A DNA stretch of 64,000 nucleotides from the NCBI RefSeq assembly GCF_014219065.1, contig NZ_JACLGO010000018.1, positions 1 to 64,000 on the forward strand, in the 5' to 3' direction. Within the stretch, counting starts at the first letter, position 1; the number at the start of each line of letters is the position of its first letter. The notes beneath the pieces were generated by a model. It was given only the letters and a program-made list of their open reading frames with translations, ran no database searches and was not told the DNA's origin. The stretch is from Halopseudomonas xiamenensis. Its GTDB lineage: Bacteria; Pseudomonadota; Gammaproteobacteria; Pseudomonadales; Pseudomonadaceae. A program made the position numbers and the translations under genes. Below are positions 47,496 to 59,600 of the stretch, piece after piece.

Positions 47496-48619
47496 GCTGC
47501 GGCCTCGTCAAAGGCCGGGATCGCCCGCTCGATAACGCCGCCCCCCAGGCATACATCATCCTGGTACAGCACCACCGACTGTCCCGGCGTGACCGCACGC
47601 TGGGGCTGATCGAAGCGGATCAGGTAGCCGTTCGCGCCGGGCTCGATGGTGCAGTCCTGATCCGGCTGGCGGTAGCGCACCTTGGCGGTCAAACGCATGG
47701 GCTCGCTGATCTGCAGCGGATTGACCCAGTAGATGCTGGAGCATTCCAGCGCGCTGGAAAACAGCCAGGGATGGTCGTTGCCCTGGCCGACCACCAGCAC
47801 GTTGCGTGTCAGATCCTTGCGCAGAACATACCAGGGCTCCTCGCCGGCGCCCTGCAGTCCACCGATTCCGAGGCCCTGGCGCTGGCCGATGGTGTGATAC
47901 ATCAGGCCATGGTGGCGGCCGATGACCTGGCCGTCGGTGGTTTCGATATCGCCCGGCTGGGCCGGGAGATATCGCTTGAGGAAGTCGCTGAAGCGCCGCT
48001 CGCCGATGAAGCAGATGCCGGTGGAGTCCTTCTTGCGCGCGGTCGCCAACTGGTATTTCTCGGCAATGCGTCGCACTTCGGGCTTTTCCAGTTCACCGAC
48101 CGGGAACAGGGTGCGCGCCAGTTGCTCACCGGCCACCGCATGCAGGAAATAGCTCTGGTCCTTGTTGCTGTCCAGGCCGCGCAGCAGCAGTGTCTGCCCG
48201 TCACGGTCAGCGCGCCGGGTGTAATGACCGGTGGCGATCAGATCGGCGCCGAGCATCAGGGCATAGTCCAGGAAGGCCTTGAACTTGATTTCGCGGTTGC
48301 ACAGGATGTCCGGGTTCGGCGTGCGCCCGGCCTGGTACTCGTGCAGGAAGTGTTCGAACACGTTATCCCAGTACTCGGCGGCAAAGTTGGCGGTATGCAG
48401 CTTGATGCCGAGCCTGTCGCTCACGGCCTGGGCATCTGCCAGGTCATCCATGGCGGTGCAGTACTCGGTGCCGTCATCCTCGTCCCAGTTCTTCATGAAC
48501 AAGCCTTCCACCTGGTAACCCTGCTCCAGGAGCAGGGCTGCGGACACGGAGGAGTCGACACCGCCGGACATGCCGACGATGACCTTGGTCTGGCTGGGGG
48601 CTTTGGCTTGCATGTTCAT
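47492..48619 (-). CDS. mnmA: tRNA-specific 2-thiouridylase MnmA
   Basis: Enzyme of 375 residues that puts sulfur on U34 of tRNA-Glu, -Gln and -Lys. The ATP PP-loop is GMSGGVDS (16-23); catalytic Cys107 is in [13 protein letters not shown] and Cys203 in [12 protein letters not shown]. Sulfur would come through a relay from a cysteine desulfurase. The nudix gene ends one base before its start, so both are co-transcribed. Confidence 0.97.
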   Translation of the reverse strand: MNMQAKAPSQTKVIVGMSGGVDSSVSAALLLEQGYQVEGLFMKNWDEDDGTEYCTAMDDLADAQAVSDRLGIKLHTANFAAEYWDNVFEHFLHEYQAGRTPNPDILCNREIKFKAFLDYALMLGADLIATGHYTRRADRDGQTLLLRGLDSNKDQSYFLHAVAGEQLARTLFPVGELEKPEVRRIAEKYQLATARKKDSTGICFIGERRFSDFLKRYLPAQPGDIETTDGQVIGRHHGLMYHTIGQRQGLGIGGLQGAGEEPWYVLRKDLTRNVLVVGQGNDHPWLFSSALECSSIYWVNPLQISEPMRLTAKVRYRQPDQDCTIEPGANGYLIRFDQPQRAVTPGQSVVLYQDDVCLGGGVIERAIPAFDEAAA

Positions 48620-48620
48620 A

Positions 48621-49055
48621 TCAACGAATCAGATCCAGTGGATAGCGCGGTTTGTTCAGGTAATCGAGGATGCATTCCAGCACCAGCGGGCTGCGCAGCT
48701 CGGACTGGCGGGCGTGGATCTCATCCAGCGTCATCCAGTGGGCCCGGAGAATGCCGGTATCAAGCTCCAGCTCAGGCTGATGTGTCAGCGGCAGGGCGGT
48801 GAAGCAGGTACGCTGGTAGGTCACACCGTTTTCGCCACGAAACAGGTAGACTCCGGTGACGCCGGTTATTTCTATGGTCCAGGCGGTTTCTTCCAGGGTT
48901 TCGCGATGGGCGGCCTGTATAAGACTTTCGTCGGCTTCCAAATGGCCAGCGGGCTGGTTGAATACAACACGATTGTTGCTGAGTTCCTCAACCATGAGAT
49001 ACCGCCCTTGATCCTCGACAATGGTGGCGACGGTAACGTGAGGTATAAAGCGCAT
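48621..49055 (-). CDS. nudJ: NUDIX hydrolase, NudJ-like
   Basis: NUDIX protein of 144 residues. The Nudix box covers residues 37-59 (GHLEADES, then [10 protein letters not shown]) and has Thr-Ala where Gly is usual near its end. In E. coli the NudJ (YmfB) enzyme hydrolyses nucleoside triphosphates and thiamine pyrophosphates and also precedes mnmA-hflD-purB, so the synteny supports NudJ. It is the first gene of this minus-strand operon. Confidence 0.9.
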   Translation of the reverse strand: MRFIPHVTVATIVEDQGRYLMVEELSNNRVVFNQPAGHLEADESLIQAAHRETLEETAWTIEITGVTGVYLFRGENGVTYQRTCFTALPLTHQPELELDTGILRAHWMTLDEIHARQSELRSPLVLECILDYLNKPRYPLDLIR

Positions 49056-49396
49056 GAACTACTCCCGATTCAGGGTCGATAGGTTACCGTAAACAACCCG
49101 CCGGGTGAATGCCCGTCGGACCGTTGAGTCGGAGCGGCTGGATTTGAATGGAAAAACGGCTAGGATGCCATGAGCGGTTTTTCTGTAGTGGGCATGTAGT
49201 CACACTACATAATGACAGCAATGCAATTAGCCTGCCGTCTTGAGCAGGCGATTTTACCGTAAAAACAAAGAGTCTCGGCAGAAAGTGCGTGACTTTATGT
49301 AGGAAAACTACAACAATATGGCCCACCAAGAGCCGTATTCTTTCTGATCCGGATCAACCCTCCGGGTCTTCACTGACAACGACAACGGAGTCACAA
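49056..49396. promoter_or_regulatory. nudJ/icd divergent spacer with two TGTAGT-N3-ACTACA-type palindromes
   Basis: This 341-base gene-free stretch holds TGTAGTCACACTACA (49195-49209, perfect), an extra TGTAGT half-site (49184-49189) and TGTAGGAAAACTACA (49298-49312, one base off). A GCCTGC/GCAGGC hairpin (49230-49249) sits between them. No -35/-10 pair stands out. The palindromes fit operators of RpiR-family regulators of carbon metabolism and are closer to icd than to nudJ. Confidence 0.55.
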
Positions 49397-50656
49397 ATGG
49401 GATACCAAAAGATCCAGGTGCCGGCCAACGGCGACAAAATTACCGTTAATGCCGACCTTTCCCTGAACGTACCTGACAACCCGATCATCCCTTACATCGA
49501 AGGTGATGGCATCGGTGTCGATATTTCCCCGGTCATGATCAAGGTCGTCGATGCGGCTGTTGAGAAAGCCTACGGCGGCAAGCGCAAGATCTCCTGGATG
49601 GAAGTCTTCGCCGGTGAAAAGGCCACCCAGGTATATGACCAGGACACCTGGCTCCCAGAAGAAACTCTGGACGCAGTCAAGGACTACGTTGTTTCCATCA
49701 AGGGTCCTCTGACCACGCCGGTAGGTGGTGGTATCCGCTCGCTGAACGTTGCCCTGCGTCAGCAGCTCGACCTGTACGTCTGCCAGCGTCCGGTTCGCTG
49801 GTTCACTGGCGTACCCAGCCCGGTCAAGAACCCGGGCGATGTCGACATGGTCATCTTCCGCGAGAACTCCGAAGACATCTACGCTGGTGTCGAGTGGAAG
49901 GCCGGCTCCCCTGAAGCCGAGAAGGTCATCAAGTTCCTCACCGAGGAAATGGGTGTTACCAAGATCCGTTTCACCGAAGGTTGCGGTATCGGCATCAAGC
50001 CGGTTTCCGAGCAGGGCACCAAGCGCCTCATGCGCCAGGCTCTGCAGTATGCAGTGGACAACGATCGCAGCTCCGTGACCATCGTGCACAAGGGCAACAT
50101 CATGAAGTTCACCGAAGGTGCCTTCAAGGAGTGGGGCTACGAAGTCGCCCGTGACGAGTTCGGCGCCGAGCTGCTGGATGGCGGCCCGTGGATGCAGTTC
50201 AAGAACCCGAACACCGGCAAGAACATCGTGGTAAAAGACGCCATTGCTGATGCCATGCTGCAACAGATCCTGCTGCGCCCGGCCGAGTATGACGTAATCG
50301 CTACCCTGAACCTGAACGGTGACTACCTGTCCGATGCGCTGGCTGCCGAAGTAGGCGGTATCGGTATCGCTCCGGGTGCCAACCTGTCCGACTCGGTTGC
50401 CATGTTCGAAGCGACCCACGGTACTGCACCGAAGTACGCAGGCCAGGACAAGGTGAACCCCGGTTCGCTGATCCTCTCCGCCGAAATGATGCTGCGTCAC
50501 ATGGGCTGGGTGGAAGCGGCTGACCTGATCATCAAGGGCACCGAAGGCGCCATCGCCAACAAGACCGTCACCTATGACTTCGAGCGTCTGATGGACGGCG
50601 CGACTCTGCGCAAGTGCTCCGAGTTCGGTGACGACCTGATCGCGGCGATGAGCTGA
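49397..50656 (+). CDS. icd: NADP-dependent isocitrate dehydrogenase
   Basis: Homodimeric E. coli-type enzyme of 419 residues that turns isocitrate into 2-oxoglutarate and yields NADPH. The substrate motif [12 protein letters not shown] holds Ser115, the residue equivalent to the AceK phosphorylation site (E. coli Ser113). The NADP-binding region [16 protein letters not shown] is also intact. The start ATG at 49397 has GGAG upstream; the frame opens earlier, but the family begins [10 protein letters not shown] strong terminator follows. Confidence 0.97.
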   Translation: MGYQKIQVPANGDKITVNADLSLNVPDNPIIPYIEGDGIGVDISPVMIKVVDAAVEKAYGGKRKISWMEVFAGEKATQVYDQDTWLPEETLDAVKDYVVSIKGPLTTPVGGGIRSLNVALRQQLDLYVCQRPVRWFTGVPSPVKNPGDVDMVIFRENSEDIYAGVEWKAGSPEAEKVIKFLTEEMGVTKIRFTEGCGIGIKPVSEQGTKRLMRQALQYAVDNDRSSVTIVHKGNIMKFTEGAFKEWGYEVARDEFGAELLDGGPWMQFKNPNTGKNIVVKDAIADAMLQQILLRPAEYDVIATLNLNGDYLSDALAAEVGGIGIAPGANLSDSVAMFEATHGTAPKYAGQDKVNPGSLILSAEMMLRHMGWVEAADLIIKGTEGAIANKTVTYDFERLMDGATLRKCSEFGDDLIAAMS

Positions 50657-50684
50657 GTCTCAGCGTTTTGTGACAGGCACTGAC

Positions 50685-50712
50685 AAACAAGCCGGCATTT
50701 GCCGGCTTGTTT
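50685..50712 (+). terminator. Terminator of icd
   Basis: AAACAAGCCGGC (50685-50696) pairs with GCCGGCTTGTTT (50701-50712) around a 4-base loop. The T-run is short. It also lies beyond the end of cspD on the other strand. Confidence 0.85.
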
Positions 50713-50759
50713 GCATAGGGATGCCCGGTACAGCGAGGAACACGCGGGCAGGGTATCAG

Positions 50760-51023
50760 TTAAACAACGGTCGTCATCTCGCTCGCCCTGGCTGCTTCAG
50801 CGGTTTTGCGAACAGGTTCGCCAACCGCTTGAATATTCACGGCGTGCAGGCCCTTGGGCCCCTGGATGATGTCGAACTGTACAGGCTGTCCCGCCTTGAG
50901 CGTTCGGTACCCATCCATCTGGATAGCTGAGTAGTGAGCAAAAAGGTCTTCACTGCGTCCGTCGGCTACCACGAAGCCATATCCCTTGGCATTGTTGAAC
51001 CATTTGACCTTGCCAATCTCCAT
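50760..51023 (-). CDS. cspD: Cold-shock domain protein CspD
   Basis: Cold-shock domain protein of 87 residues. RNP1 is KGYGFV in WFNNAKGYGFVV and RNP2 is LFAHYSAI, giving single-stranded nucleic acid binding. A 20-residue tail follows the domain, as in CspD. In E. coli CspD slows replication in stationary phase. The name is supported by place, between icd and divergent clpS-clpA. AGGA precedes the ATG at 51023; a longer frame starts at 51047. The 272-base spacer to clpS shows no clear promoter to me. Confidence 0.9.
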   Translation of the reverse strand: MEIGKVKWFNNAKGYGFVVADGRSEDLFAHYSAIQMDGYRTLKAGQPVQFDIIQGPKGLHAVNIQAVGEPVRKTAEAARASEMTTVV

Positions 51024-51295
51024 ACTGCATTCCTCTGCTGTCCCCATATATCTATGGGTGGTGAAATCCCGATATCGACATGTTCCGTGGGCGATAGCGG
51101 ATACCTCCCGCAGGGCATGCCTGTTACACTTTTTAACATTGAATCAAGGCAAGTCAAGCTGGCTGCCGACAAGCTGTGTACCAGTGCACGTTTTGCCTGT
51201 AGCCTGAGGGCAAAGGGCGATGACGGGTCAGTCATGGCACAGCGAGACGGCAACCGTCCCGGAATATCAACCAGTAACACAAGATATTTGCAAAG

Positions 51296-51646
51296 ATGGA
51301 AATTCAACTAACCTTTATGCAGGGGCCGGGTCAACCGGAGCATGAGGATGACAGCGGCCTGGCGGTAGAGACGGGCAAGCCCGAACTCAAGCCGCCGGCG
51401 CGTTATCAGGTGGTCATGCTGAATGACGATTACACGCCGATGGATTTCGTGGTGGAAGTGCTGGAAACCTTTTTCATGCTGAACCGGGAAAGGGCTACAC
51501 AGATCATGCTCAGGGTCCATACTGAAGGCAGGGCGGTCTGCGGAGTCTACTCACGGGATGTCGCCGAAACCAAGGCAGCCCAGGTAAACGAGTACGCCAG
51601 GGAATGTCAGCACCCGCTGATGTGTCAGATAGAACGGGAAGCGTAA
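51296..51646 (+). CDS. clpS: ATP-dependent Clp protease adaptor ClpS
   Basis: Adaptor of up to 116 residues that binds N-end-rule substrates and hands them to ClpAP. The binding pocket motif is [20 protein letters not shown], followed by [21 protein letters not shown]. The unstructured N-terminus is variable; the start at 51296 lacks a clear ribosome site, and ATG at 51317 is an alternative. It precedes clpA by 34 bases. Confidence 0.95.
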   Translation: MEIQLTFMQGPGQPEHEDDSGLAVETGKPELKPPARYQVVMLNDDYTPMDFVVEVLETFFMLNRERATQIMLRVHTEGRAVCGVYSRDVAETKAAQVNEYARECQHPLMCQIEREA

Positions 51647-51680
51647 TAAAGCGACCTATGTCGCATGATGAGGGGGCACT

Positions 51681-53948
51681 ATGCTTAACAGAGATCTGGA
51701 GATCACCCTGAACCTGGCGTTCAAGGATGCCCGCAACAAACGCCACGAATTCATGACGGTCGAGCACCTGCTGCTCGCGTTGCTCGACAACCAGGCCGCC
51801 ATCGCGGTGCTGCGCGCCTGTGGTGCGGATATGGAGCGCCTGCGCCGGGAGCTGTCCGAGTTCATCGACTCGACCACGCCCCTGATTCCCGTCCAGGACA
51901 GCGAACGTGAAACCCAACCCACCCTTGGCTTCCAGCGCGTGCTGCAGCGTGCGGTGTTCCACGTGCAGAGTTCGGGCAAGGGCGAGGTCAACGGTGCCAA
52001 CGTGCTGGCGGCGATTTTCAGCGAGCAGGAAAGCCAGGCGGTATTCTTCCTCAAGCAGCAGCAGATAGCGCGCATCGATATCGTCAACTTCATTTCCCAT
52101 GGCATCTCCAAGGTCGCCGATGACAGCGAGAGCATGCAAGTCGACCAGGAAAGCCTGGACGAGGAGGGCGGCGAGACCATCTCGGCGAACAATCCGCTGG
52201 AAGCCTACGCCAGCAATCTGAACGAACAGGCACGCCTGGGACGGATCGATCCCTTGGTCGGCCGTGCGGCCGAGGTAGAGCGGGTGGCGCAGATCCTGGT
52301 GCGTCGGCGCAAGAACAACCCGCTGCTGGTCGGCGAGGCCGGGGTCGGCAAGACCGCCATCGCCGAGGGGCTGGCCAAGCGTATCGTTGATGGCGAGGTG
52401 CCGGACATTCTCACCGAGGCAGTGGTGTACTCGCTAGACCTCGGTGCGCTGCTGGCCGGCACCAAGTACCGCGGTGACTTCGAGAAGCGCTTCAAGGCCT
52501 TGCTCAAGGCACTGAAGAAGCGGCCGCAGGCGGTGCTGTTCATCGACGAGATCCACACCATCATCGGCGCTGGCGCGGCATCCGGCGGAGTGATGGATGC
52601 CTCCAACCTGCTCAAGCCGCTGCTGTCCTCCGGTGAGATCCGCTGCATCGGCTCCACTACCTTCCAGGAGTTTCGCGGTATCTTCGAGAAGGATCGCGCT
52701 CTGGCGCGGCGCTTCCAGAAGGTCGATGTGGTCGAACCCTCGGTCAGCGACACCATCCAGATTCTCAAGGGGCTGCGCAGCCGCTTCGAGGAGCACCATG
52801 GCATCCGCTATACCGACGAGTCGCTGAAGGCCGCCGCCGAGCTGGCCGACCGCTACATCAATGACCGCCACATGCCGGACAAGGCGATCGACGTGATCGA
52901 CGAGGCCGGTGCCTACCAGCGGCTCAAGCCTCAGGAGGAGCGGCCCGAGTGCATCGATGTCGCCGAGGTCGAGGCCATCGTGGCCAAGATCGCCCGCATC
53001 CCGCCCAAGCACGTCTCCACCAGCGACAAGGAGCTGCTGAAGAACCTGGAGCGCGATCTCAAGCTGGTGGTGTTCGGCCAGGACCAGGCCATCGAGGCGC
53101 TGAGCACGGCGATCAAGCTGTCCCGCGCCGGGCTCAAGTCAGCCGACAAGCCGGTGGGCTCGTTCCTGTTCGCCGGGCCGACCGGGGTCGGCAAGACCGA
53201 GGTCACCCGCCAGTTGGCCAAGAGCCTCGGCGTGGAGCTGGTGCGTTTCGACATGTCCGAGTACATGGAGCGGCATACCGTGTCCCGGCTGATCGGCGCA
53301 CCACCCGGCTATGTGGGATTCGACCAGGGTGGTCTGCTGACCGAAGCACTGAACAAGACCCCGCACTGCGTGCTGCTGCTCGACGAGATCGAGAAGGCGC
53401 ATCCGGAAGTGTTCAACCTGCTGCTGCAGGTCATGGACCACGGCACCCTCACCGACAACAACGGGCGCAAGGCCGATTTCCGCAATGCGATCATCGTCCT
53501 GACCACCAATGCCGGGGCCGAGTCCATGGCGCGCTCGTCGATCGGTTTCACCACCCAGGACCACACCAGCGATGCCATGGAGGTCATCAAGAAGACCTTC
53601 ACCCCGGAGTTCCGCAACCGCCTGGATACCATTATCCAGTTCGGCCGGCTCAGTCACGCCAGCGTCAAGTTCGTGGTGGACAAGTTCCTCACCGAACTGC
53701 AGGCGCAGCTGGAAGACAAGCACGTGCTGCTGGATGTGGACGATGCTGCACGCGACTGGCTGGTGGAGCATGGCTACGATCCGTTGATGGGCGCGCGGCC
53801 CATGGCTCGCCTGATCCAGGACAAGATCAAGCGGCCACTGGCCGAGCAGATCCTGTTTGGCGAACTGGCCGAGCATGGCGGCACGGTGCACGTCACGCTG
53901 CGTGATGGTGAGTTGGTACTGGACGTACCCGAGGAGGAGATGGCCTGA
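51681..53948 (+). CDS. clpA: ATP-dependent Clp protease ATPase subunit ClpA
   Basis: AAA+ unfoldase of 755 residues. It has a Clp N-domain (1-145), AAA1 with Walker A GEAGVGKT (218-225), and AAA2 with Walker A GPTGVGKT (499-506). The IGF-type ClpP-docking loop is seen as SSIGFTTQD. It works with ClpP, which is not in this window, and with ClpS upstream to degrade proteins. It ends in a strong hairpin shared with xthA. Confidence 0.97.
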   Translation: MLNRDLEITLNLAFKDARNKRHEFMTVEHLLLALLDNQAAIAVLRACGADMERLRRELSEFIDSTTPLIPVQDSERETQPTLGFQRVLQRAVFHVQSSGKGEVNGANVLAAIFSEQESQAVFFLKQQQIARIDIVNFISHGISKVADDSESMQVDQESLDEEGGETISANNPLEAYASNLNEQARLGRIDPLVGRAAEVERVAQILVRRRKNNPLLVGEAGVGKTAIAEGLAKRIVDGEVPDILTEAVVYSLDLGALLAGTKYRGDFEKRFKALLKALKKRPQAVLFIDEIHTIIGAGAASGGVMDASNLLKPLLSSGEIRCIGSTTFQEFRGIFEKDRALARRFQKVDVVEPSVSDTIQILKGLRSRFEEHHGIRYTDESLKAAAELADRYINDRHMPDKAIDVIDEAGAYQRLKPQEERPECIDVAEVEAIVAKIARIPPKHVSTSDKELLKNLERDLKLVVFGQDQAIEALSTAIKLSRAGLKSADKPVGSFLFAGPTGVGKTEVTRQLAKSLGVELVRFDMSEYMERHTVSRLIGAPPGYVGFDQGGLLTEALNKTPHCVLLLDEIEKAHPEVFNLLLQVMDHGTLTDNNGRKADFRNAIIVLTTNAGAESMARSSIGFTTQDHTSDAMEVIKKTFTPEFRNRLDTIIQFGRLSHASVKFVVDKFLTELQAQLEDKHVLLDVDDAARDWLVEHGYDPLMGARPMARLIQDKIKRPLAEQILFGELAEHGGTVHVTLRDGELVLDVPEEEMA

Positions 53949-53957
53949 TCCGGTTCA

Positions 53958-53988
53958 GGCCGGGCGGGGTGGTATGCCCCGTCCGGCC
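53958..53988. terminator. Hairpin between clpA and xthA
   Basis: A 12-base stem with one G-T wobble (GGCCGGGCGGGG 53958-53969 with 53977-53988) has a 7-base loop between convergent genes. It lacks a T-run. Confidence 0.6.
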
Positions 53989-53996
53989 CTGCTGGA

Positions 53997-54812
53997 TCAG
54001 AGCGAGAACTGCGCCCATACCGGCGCATGGTCAGAGGGCTTCTCCATCCCGCGGATGGCGTAATCGATACCGGTATCGACACACTGCTCGATCAACCCCT
54101 TGCTGGCCATGACCAGGTCGATACGCAGTCCGCGCTTGGGGTCGTCTTCGAAGCCACGGCTACGGTAGTCAAACCAGCTGAAACGATCCGCAACGGCAGG
54201 ATTCATATGACGGAAGGTGTCGACCAGGCCCCAGTCCTTGAGCTTCTGCAACCATTCGCGTTCTTCGGGCAGGAAGCTGCACTTGCCGGTACGCAGCCAG
54301 CGCTTGGCATTGGCCTCACCGATGCCGATATCGCAATCCTGCGGCGAGATATTCAGGTCACCCATTACCACGATGCGCTGCTCGGGGCTGAAACTCTGCT
54401 CCAGGTGGCTCTGCAAGTCGGCATAGAAGCGGGTCTTGGCTGGGAACTTGATCGGGTGGTCGCGACTCTCGCCCTGGGGGAAGTAGCCATTGAAGACGAT
54501 CAACGGCTGACCGTCGGCACAGGGCAGGGCAGCGCTGATCATCCGGCACTGGGCGTCTTCGCCATCCTCCGGAAAGCCCTTGCGTACCCACAATGGCTCT
54601 TCGCGCGTCAGCAATGCCACACCGTAATGACCTTTCTGACCGTGAAAATGCACGTGATAGCCCAATGCCTGGACCGACTCCAACGGAAAGGCCGGGTCAT
54701 CCACCTTGGTTTCCTGCAGGCCGATCACATCGGGGGCATGTTGCGCGACCACCTCTTGCAATTGATGAGGCCTTGCCCGCAACCCATTGATATTGAAAGA
54801 GACTATTTTCAT
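53997..54812 (-). CDS. xthA: Exodeoxyribonuclease III
   Basis: Enzyme of 271 residues, the main AP endonuclease and 3'-5' exonuclease of base-excision repair. It has [18 protein letters not shown] with the Asn metal ligand, LQETKVDD with the catalytic Glu, [13 protein letters not shown], and the C-terminal [10 protein letters not shown] with the catalytic Asp-His. It stands alone, divergent from tamA and convergent with clpA. Confidence 0.95.
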   Translation of the reverse strand: MKIVSFNINGLRARPHQLQEVVAQHAPDVIGLQETKVDDPAFPLESVQALGYHVHFHGQKGHYGVALLTREEPLWVRKGFPEDGEDAQCRMISAALPCADGQPLIVFNGYFPQGESRDHPIKFPAKTRFYADLQSHLEQSFSPEQRIVVMGDLNISPQDCDIGIGEANAKRWLRTGKCSFLPEEREWLQKLKDWGLVDTFRHMNPAVADRFSWFDYRSRGFEDDPKRGLRIDLVMASKGLIEQCVDTGIDYAIRGMEKPSDHAPVWAQFSL

Positions 54813-54935
54813 TGCGTTCCTGTCATTAAAAATCGGAAAAGCCGCAGCGATGCTCGGCCTGAAACGGAGTGCATGTTAGCATCCCCTGCAGGTCCGTTGT
54901 TTGCGCGCCTGACCCCTTAGTTGCTGGAAGAGAAT

Positions 54936-56642
54936 ATGGTCCGTTTTTTTGTGCTGTCGGTACTGCTCCTGCTTGCCACGGCGGCGCGCGCCGAACTGGA
55001 AGTCAGGGTGGAACCACGCAATGACGCGGCCAAGCGCAATATCGAAGCCTACATAGGCACGCTTTCAGCGGACAGTCACCAGGCGATGTGGCGCCTGGCG
55101 CGTTCCAGTCGCGAGCAGGCGCTCAGCGCATTGCAGGCTCTCGGCTACTACCACGCCCGGGTAAGGCCGCGCGTCACCGGCGCACAGAGCGAACCGGTCC
55201 TGGTGCTGGAGGTGGCACTGGGCGAACCGGTGCGGCTGGATGAGGTGACCTTCGATATCACCGGTCCCGGGCGTGACACCGAGTATTTCAGCATCCCGCG
55301 CAGCCGCTACCTGATGCCCGGCGCGCAGCTGCACCATGGCCGTTACGAAGATACCAAGACGCTGTTGGAGAACCAGGCGCTGCGCTACGGCTATTTTTCC
55401 GGCAAGTTCCTGGAGAACCGCATGCTGATCGATGTCGATCAGTACCTGGCCGACATCATCCTGCGCTACGACACGGGTGAGCGCTACCGGCTGGGTGAGG
55501 TCAGTTTTTCCGAGACACCATTCGATCCGGACCTGCTGCAACGCATGGTGCCATTTCGCCCCGGGGTGCCCTACGATGCGGACCTGGTCGCGGAGTTCAA
55601 CCGCGAGCTGCTGTCCAGCGGCTATTTCGAAACGGTTCAGGTGTCGGCGCCATCGAACCTGGCGGTGGATAACGAGATCCCGGTGCAGGTCAACCTCAAG
55701 GCTCGTAACCAACATACCCTGGGCTTTGGCGGTGGTTTCTCCACTGACGTGGGCCCGCGCGCCAAGGCTGACTGGACCCAACACTGGCTCAACTCCCGGG
55801 GCCACAGCCGTGGGGCAGAGCTGGAGCTGTCGGGGCCACGACAGAAGGTTTCCTCCTGGTACCAGATCCCACTGACACCGCCGCAATCCAGTCACCTGCG
55901 CTTCTTTACCGGCTGGCAGAGGGAAGACATCGACGACACCGAAAGCGAGAGCCTGGTCGTCGGTGGTCTGTTCCAGCGGCGGCTGGACAATGGCTGGAAC
56001 CGCAGCATAGGCCTGCGCCTGGAGCAGGAGCGCTACTCGCTGGGTAACGACTCGGGCCACAGCACACTGCTGATCCCCAGTCTCGGCTTCCAGCGCACCA
56101 TCAGTGATGACAGCATGGACCCCAGCCGCGGCTACAGCCTGATGATGGACCTGCAGGGTGCCAAGGAAGGCATCATCTCGGATATCGATTTCGTCCGGCT
56201 GAACATGTCCGCCAAGGGCCTGTATACCCTGTGGGACAACCACCGCTTTCTGGCCCGCGCCCAGGCCGGGGGGATAGCCAGCAATGGTTTTGCCAGTGTG
56301 CCAGCGTCGTTGCGCTTTTTCGCCGGTGGCGACCAGAGCGTGCGTGGCTACGACTATCGCACCCTGGCTCCTACCGATGAGACCGGCGACCGCATCGGTG
56401 GCCGCTACCTGCTGGCGACCAGTGCCGAATACCAGTACGAGTTCAAGCCGAAGTGGCGTGCCGCGGTCTTTGTCGATCATGGTAATGCCGTGGACAGCTG
56501 GAAGGACCCGATGAAGACCAGTGCCGGCCTGGGCATCCGCTGGGTTTCCCCGGTCGGGCCCATCCGCCTGGACCTGGCCAGGTCGGTGAGCGATCCGGAT
56601 GAGGGCTTCCGTATCCACTTCTCCATGGGGGCCGAACTGTGA
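54936..56642 (+). CDS. tamA: Outer-membrane translocation/assembly protein TamA
   Basis: Omp85-family protein of 568 residues. A signal peptide (about 1-19) is followed by three POTRA domains (residues about 20-255) and a 16-strand barrel with the conserved FFAGGDQSVRGYDY substrate loop and a C-terminal FSMGAEL. It works with TamB in outer-membrane biogenesis and in moving phospholipids or autotransporters. The start ATG at 54936 has GGAAGA upstream. The stop overlaps the tamB start (GTGA), indicating coupling. Confidence 0.94.
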   Translation: MVRFFVLSVLLLLATAARAELEVRVEPRNDAAKRNIEAYIGTLSADSHQAMWRLARSSREQALSALQALGYYHARVRPRVTGAQSEPVLVLEVALGEPVRLDEVTFDITGPGRDTEYFSIPRSRYLMPGAQLHHGRYEDTKTLLENQALRYGYFSGKFLENRMLIDVDQYLADIILRYDTGERYRLGEVSFSETPFDPDLLQRMVPFRPGVPYDADLVAEFNRELLSSGYFETVQVSAPSNLAVDNEIPVQVNLKARNQHTLGFGGGFSTDVGPRAKADWTQHWLNSRGHSRGAELELSGPRQKVSSWYQIPLTPPQSSHLRFFTGWQREDIDDTESESLVVGGLFQRRLDNGWNRSIGLRLEQERYSLGNDSGHSTLLIPSLGFQRTISDDSMDPSRGYSLMMDLQGAKEGIISDIDFVRLNMSAKGLYTLWDNHRFLARAQAGGIASNGFASVPASLRFFAGGDQSVRGYDYRTLAPTDETGDRIGGRYLLATSAEYQYEFKPKWRAAVFVDHGNAVDSWKDPMKTSAGLGIRWVSPVGPIRLDLARSVSDPDEGFRIHFSMGAEL

Positions 56643-59600
56643 GCCGTTTTTTCCTCAAGGCCCTGCTGCGCGGCCTGCTGATCCTGCTGCTGGTACCTGT
56701 GTTGCTGGTCGCGCTGCTGGCTGCATTGCTGTCCAACGAGGCGTTCAACCGCTGGCTGATGAACAAGGCCCCGGAACTGGAGCCGCGCCTGCAACTCGAC
56801 TTCACCGGCGGCCAGTTGTGGCAGGGATGGCGCTTCTCCAGCCTGCGCTGGAGCGACACCGGCATCAATGTCACGGTCGAGGATCTGCAGTTCGCCTGGT
56901 CACCCGGCTGCCTGCGCGGCAAGCGGGTCTGCATCGATCTGCTCAGCGCCGAGCGCATCAGCATCCTCACCAGCGAGGATGACAGCCCCAGCGAGCCACG
57001 ACAGGACATCAGCCTGCCAAGCCTACAGCTGCCGGTCGGCATCCAACTGCAGCAGCTGCGTATCGGCAGCGTCTGGCTCGATGACCAGCAGGCGTTGCTC
57101 AGCGATATCCTGCTGCAGGCTCAGGCTAGTGGCGACCACCTGCATATCAGCCGCTTCAGCGGCACCGGACCCGACCTGACATGGGATGTGGAAGGGGACG
57201 TGCGCATGATCGGTGACTGGCCCCTGCGCATTCTCGCCGATGTGCAATTGCCGGCCATGGATGAGCGCCCCTGGCAACTGCAGGCCCGTATCGGCGGCAG
57301 CGCCGCAGACCTGCAACTGGAGGCGCGCAGCAGTGGCTATCTGCCCGGCGTACTGACCGCCAGTCTCCATCCACTACAGGCGGAGCTGCCGTTGCAGGCG
57401 CATTGGCGCGGCGAGTCTTTCCTGGCACTGCAGTCATTACCGCCGAGCCTGACGCTCAACGACCTGGTACTTGAACTGGATGGCAACCTCGAGGACGGCA
57501 TCGCCATGCAGGCCAGCGGCAATCTGCCGGGCGAGGGCGGTAACGTCAGCATGAGCCTGCGCGGACAGGCGATGACCACAGGCGTTTCCGGAGTCAACCT
57601 GCAGCTCTGGGTGACAGAACAGCCGGAGCGGGACCTGCGTCTGTCCGCCGAAGCCGACTGGAGTGAGGAACTGGCGGCACAGGCCGAACTGGCCATGCAG
57701 CAGTTCCCCTGGCAATGGCTGTACCCGCAGGATATCGGGACGCTGGAAATACAGCAGCTCGGGCTGCAGGCCCAGGTGCATGGTGAACGCTTCAGTTCCG
57801 ACCTGCAGGCGCAGTTGACCGGGGTAGCGGAGCAGACCGCCGAGCTGAGCCTGTCGCTGGCGGGCACACCAGAAGAAATCACCATCGCCCCCCTGGCCCT
57901 GACTACCGACAACGGTCGCCTCAATGGCCAGGCTGTCATCGGTCTGCTGGAGGGCGTCAGCTGGAATGCCAGCCTGCTGCTCGAGGAGCTCAACCCGAGA
58001 GTATTCGTTGCCGAATTGCCCGGCTCGCTCAGCGGTCCGATCAACAGCGAAGGCAGCCTGCGCGATGATGACCTGCAGCTCTCCGCCGGCTGGGACCTCA
58101 GTGGCACACTGCGCGGCCAGCCGCTGGCCCTGTCCGGTGCGCTGGCGGGCAATGACCAACAATGGCAGGTCAACGACCTGCTGCTGCGCCAGGGGGAAAA
58201 CCGCATCAGCGGTGCCGGCTATTGGGGCAATACGGTTGAGGGCCGTTTCGACATTGCACTGCCGCAATTGCGTACCCTGTGGCCGGGCCTGGCCGGCAGC
58301 CTGAGTGGTACAGCACTTGCCTCAGGCTCGGCTGAGGCACCGAAACTGACTATCGACCTGCGGGGCGAGCGGGTAGGGTACGAGGACTTAGGCCTGGCGC
58401 AACTGGCACTGGACGGCAACCTCACCCTCAATGACCAGTTGCCCGTCACCCTGAATCTGACAGCCAGCCGGCTGCGCAGCGGCGATACCCGGCTGGGTGA
58501 CCTGAGCCTGTCCGCCGACGGTAACAAGGCGTCCCATCGCCTGGCCATCGACCTGCAGGGTGGTATCGTCGAGCTCAACAGCCGCCTGTCCGGTCGCCTG
58601 ACCGATGAACGTTGGCAAGGTCAGTTGAGTACCGGCAGCATCGCCAGCGACGAGATGCTCTGGCAACTGGATGAGCCGGCAGCGCTGAGCTACCGGCTGG
58701 CCAATGGTGACCTGCGGCTGGGAGCCCACTGCTGGAGCCATCTGCATAGCCGGCTGTGTTTCAATGGCGAACAGCGGCTGATGCCCGATCGGCAGCTGCA
58801 TGTGCAGTTGAGTGATTTCCCGCTGGCTTCCCTGCAGCCTTGGCTTCCCGAGGACTTCACCTGGGATGCCAGCCTGAACGCCGATGCCAGTTTCCGCCAG
58901 AGCGCCGGGGCCCAGCCGACCGCCAATGTGCTGGTCAGCAGCCGCAATGGCGAGATCAGCGTCAGCAACGCCGAGCAGGACCTGCAACTGCCCTATGAAA
59001 CCCTCGAGTTCAGCGCGCAGCTCGACCCCAGGCGCGCACGCACCCAGTTGCAATTGCTCAGCAGTGGCCTCGGCAACCTTGATATCCAGGCCGACATCAC
59101 CGACCCCAGCGGCGAGCAGCGCCTGGAAGGCAGCTATCGCCTGAGCGATGTACAGCTGGATATCCTGCGGCCGTTCCTGCCCCAGGTGGACACCCTCAGC
59201 GGCGATCTGGTCGGCAACGGCGTGCTCCGCGGAACTCTCACCGAACCCCAGGTCGAGGGGGAGATCCGCCTGCGCGATGGTCATGTCAGTGGTCCCGAAT
59301 TACCAGTCAGTTTCGAGCAATTGCAGGTATTGATCGGCATCAGCGGGCAACAGGCTAACATCGATGGCCAATGGCGCAGCGGCGCAGGGCAGGGCAGACT
59401 GGCCGGCACCGCCGCCTGGGCGCCATCGCTGGCAGTGGATATCGCACTGACCGGTAACGACCTGCCGATTCACGTCGACCCTTACGCGGATCTGCTGGCC
59501 AGCCCCGATCTACATATCGGCCTGGCCGACAACAACCTCCGGCTCACCGGCACCATCGCCATCCCCGAAGGCGAGATCACCGTCCGCGAATTGCCCCCCG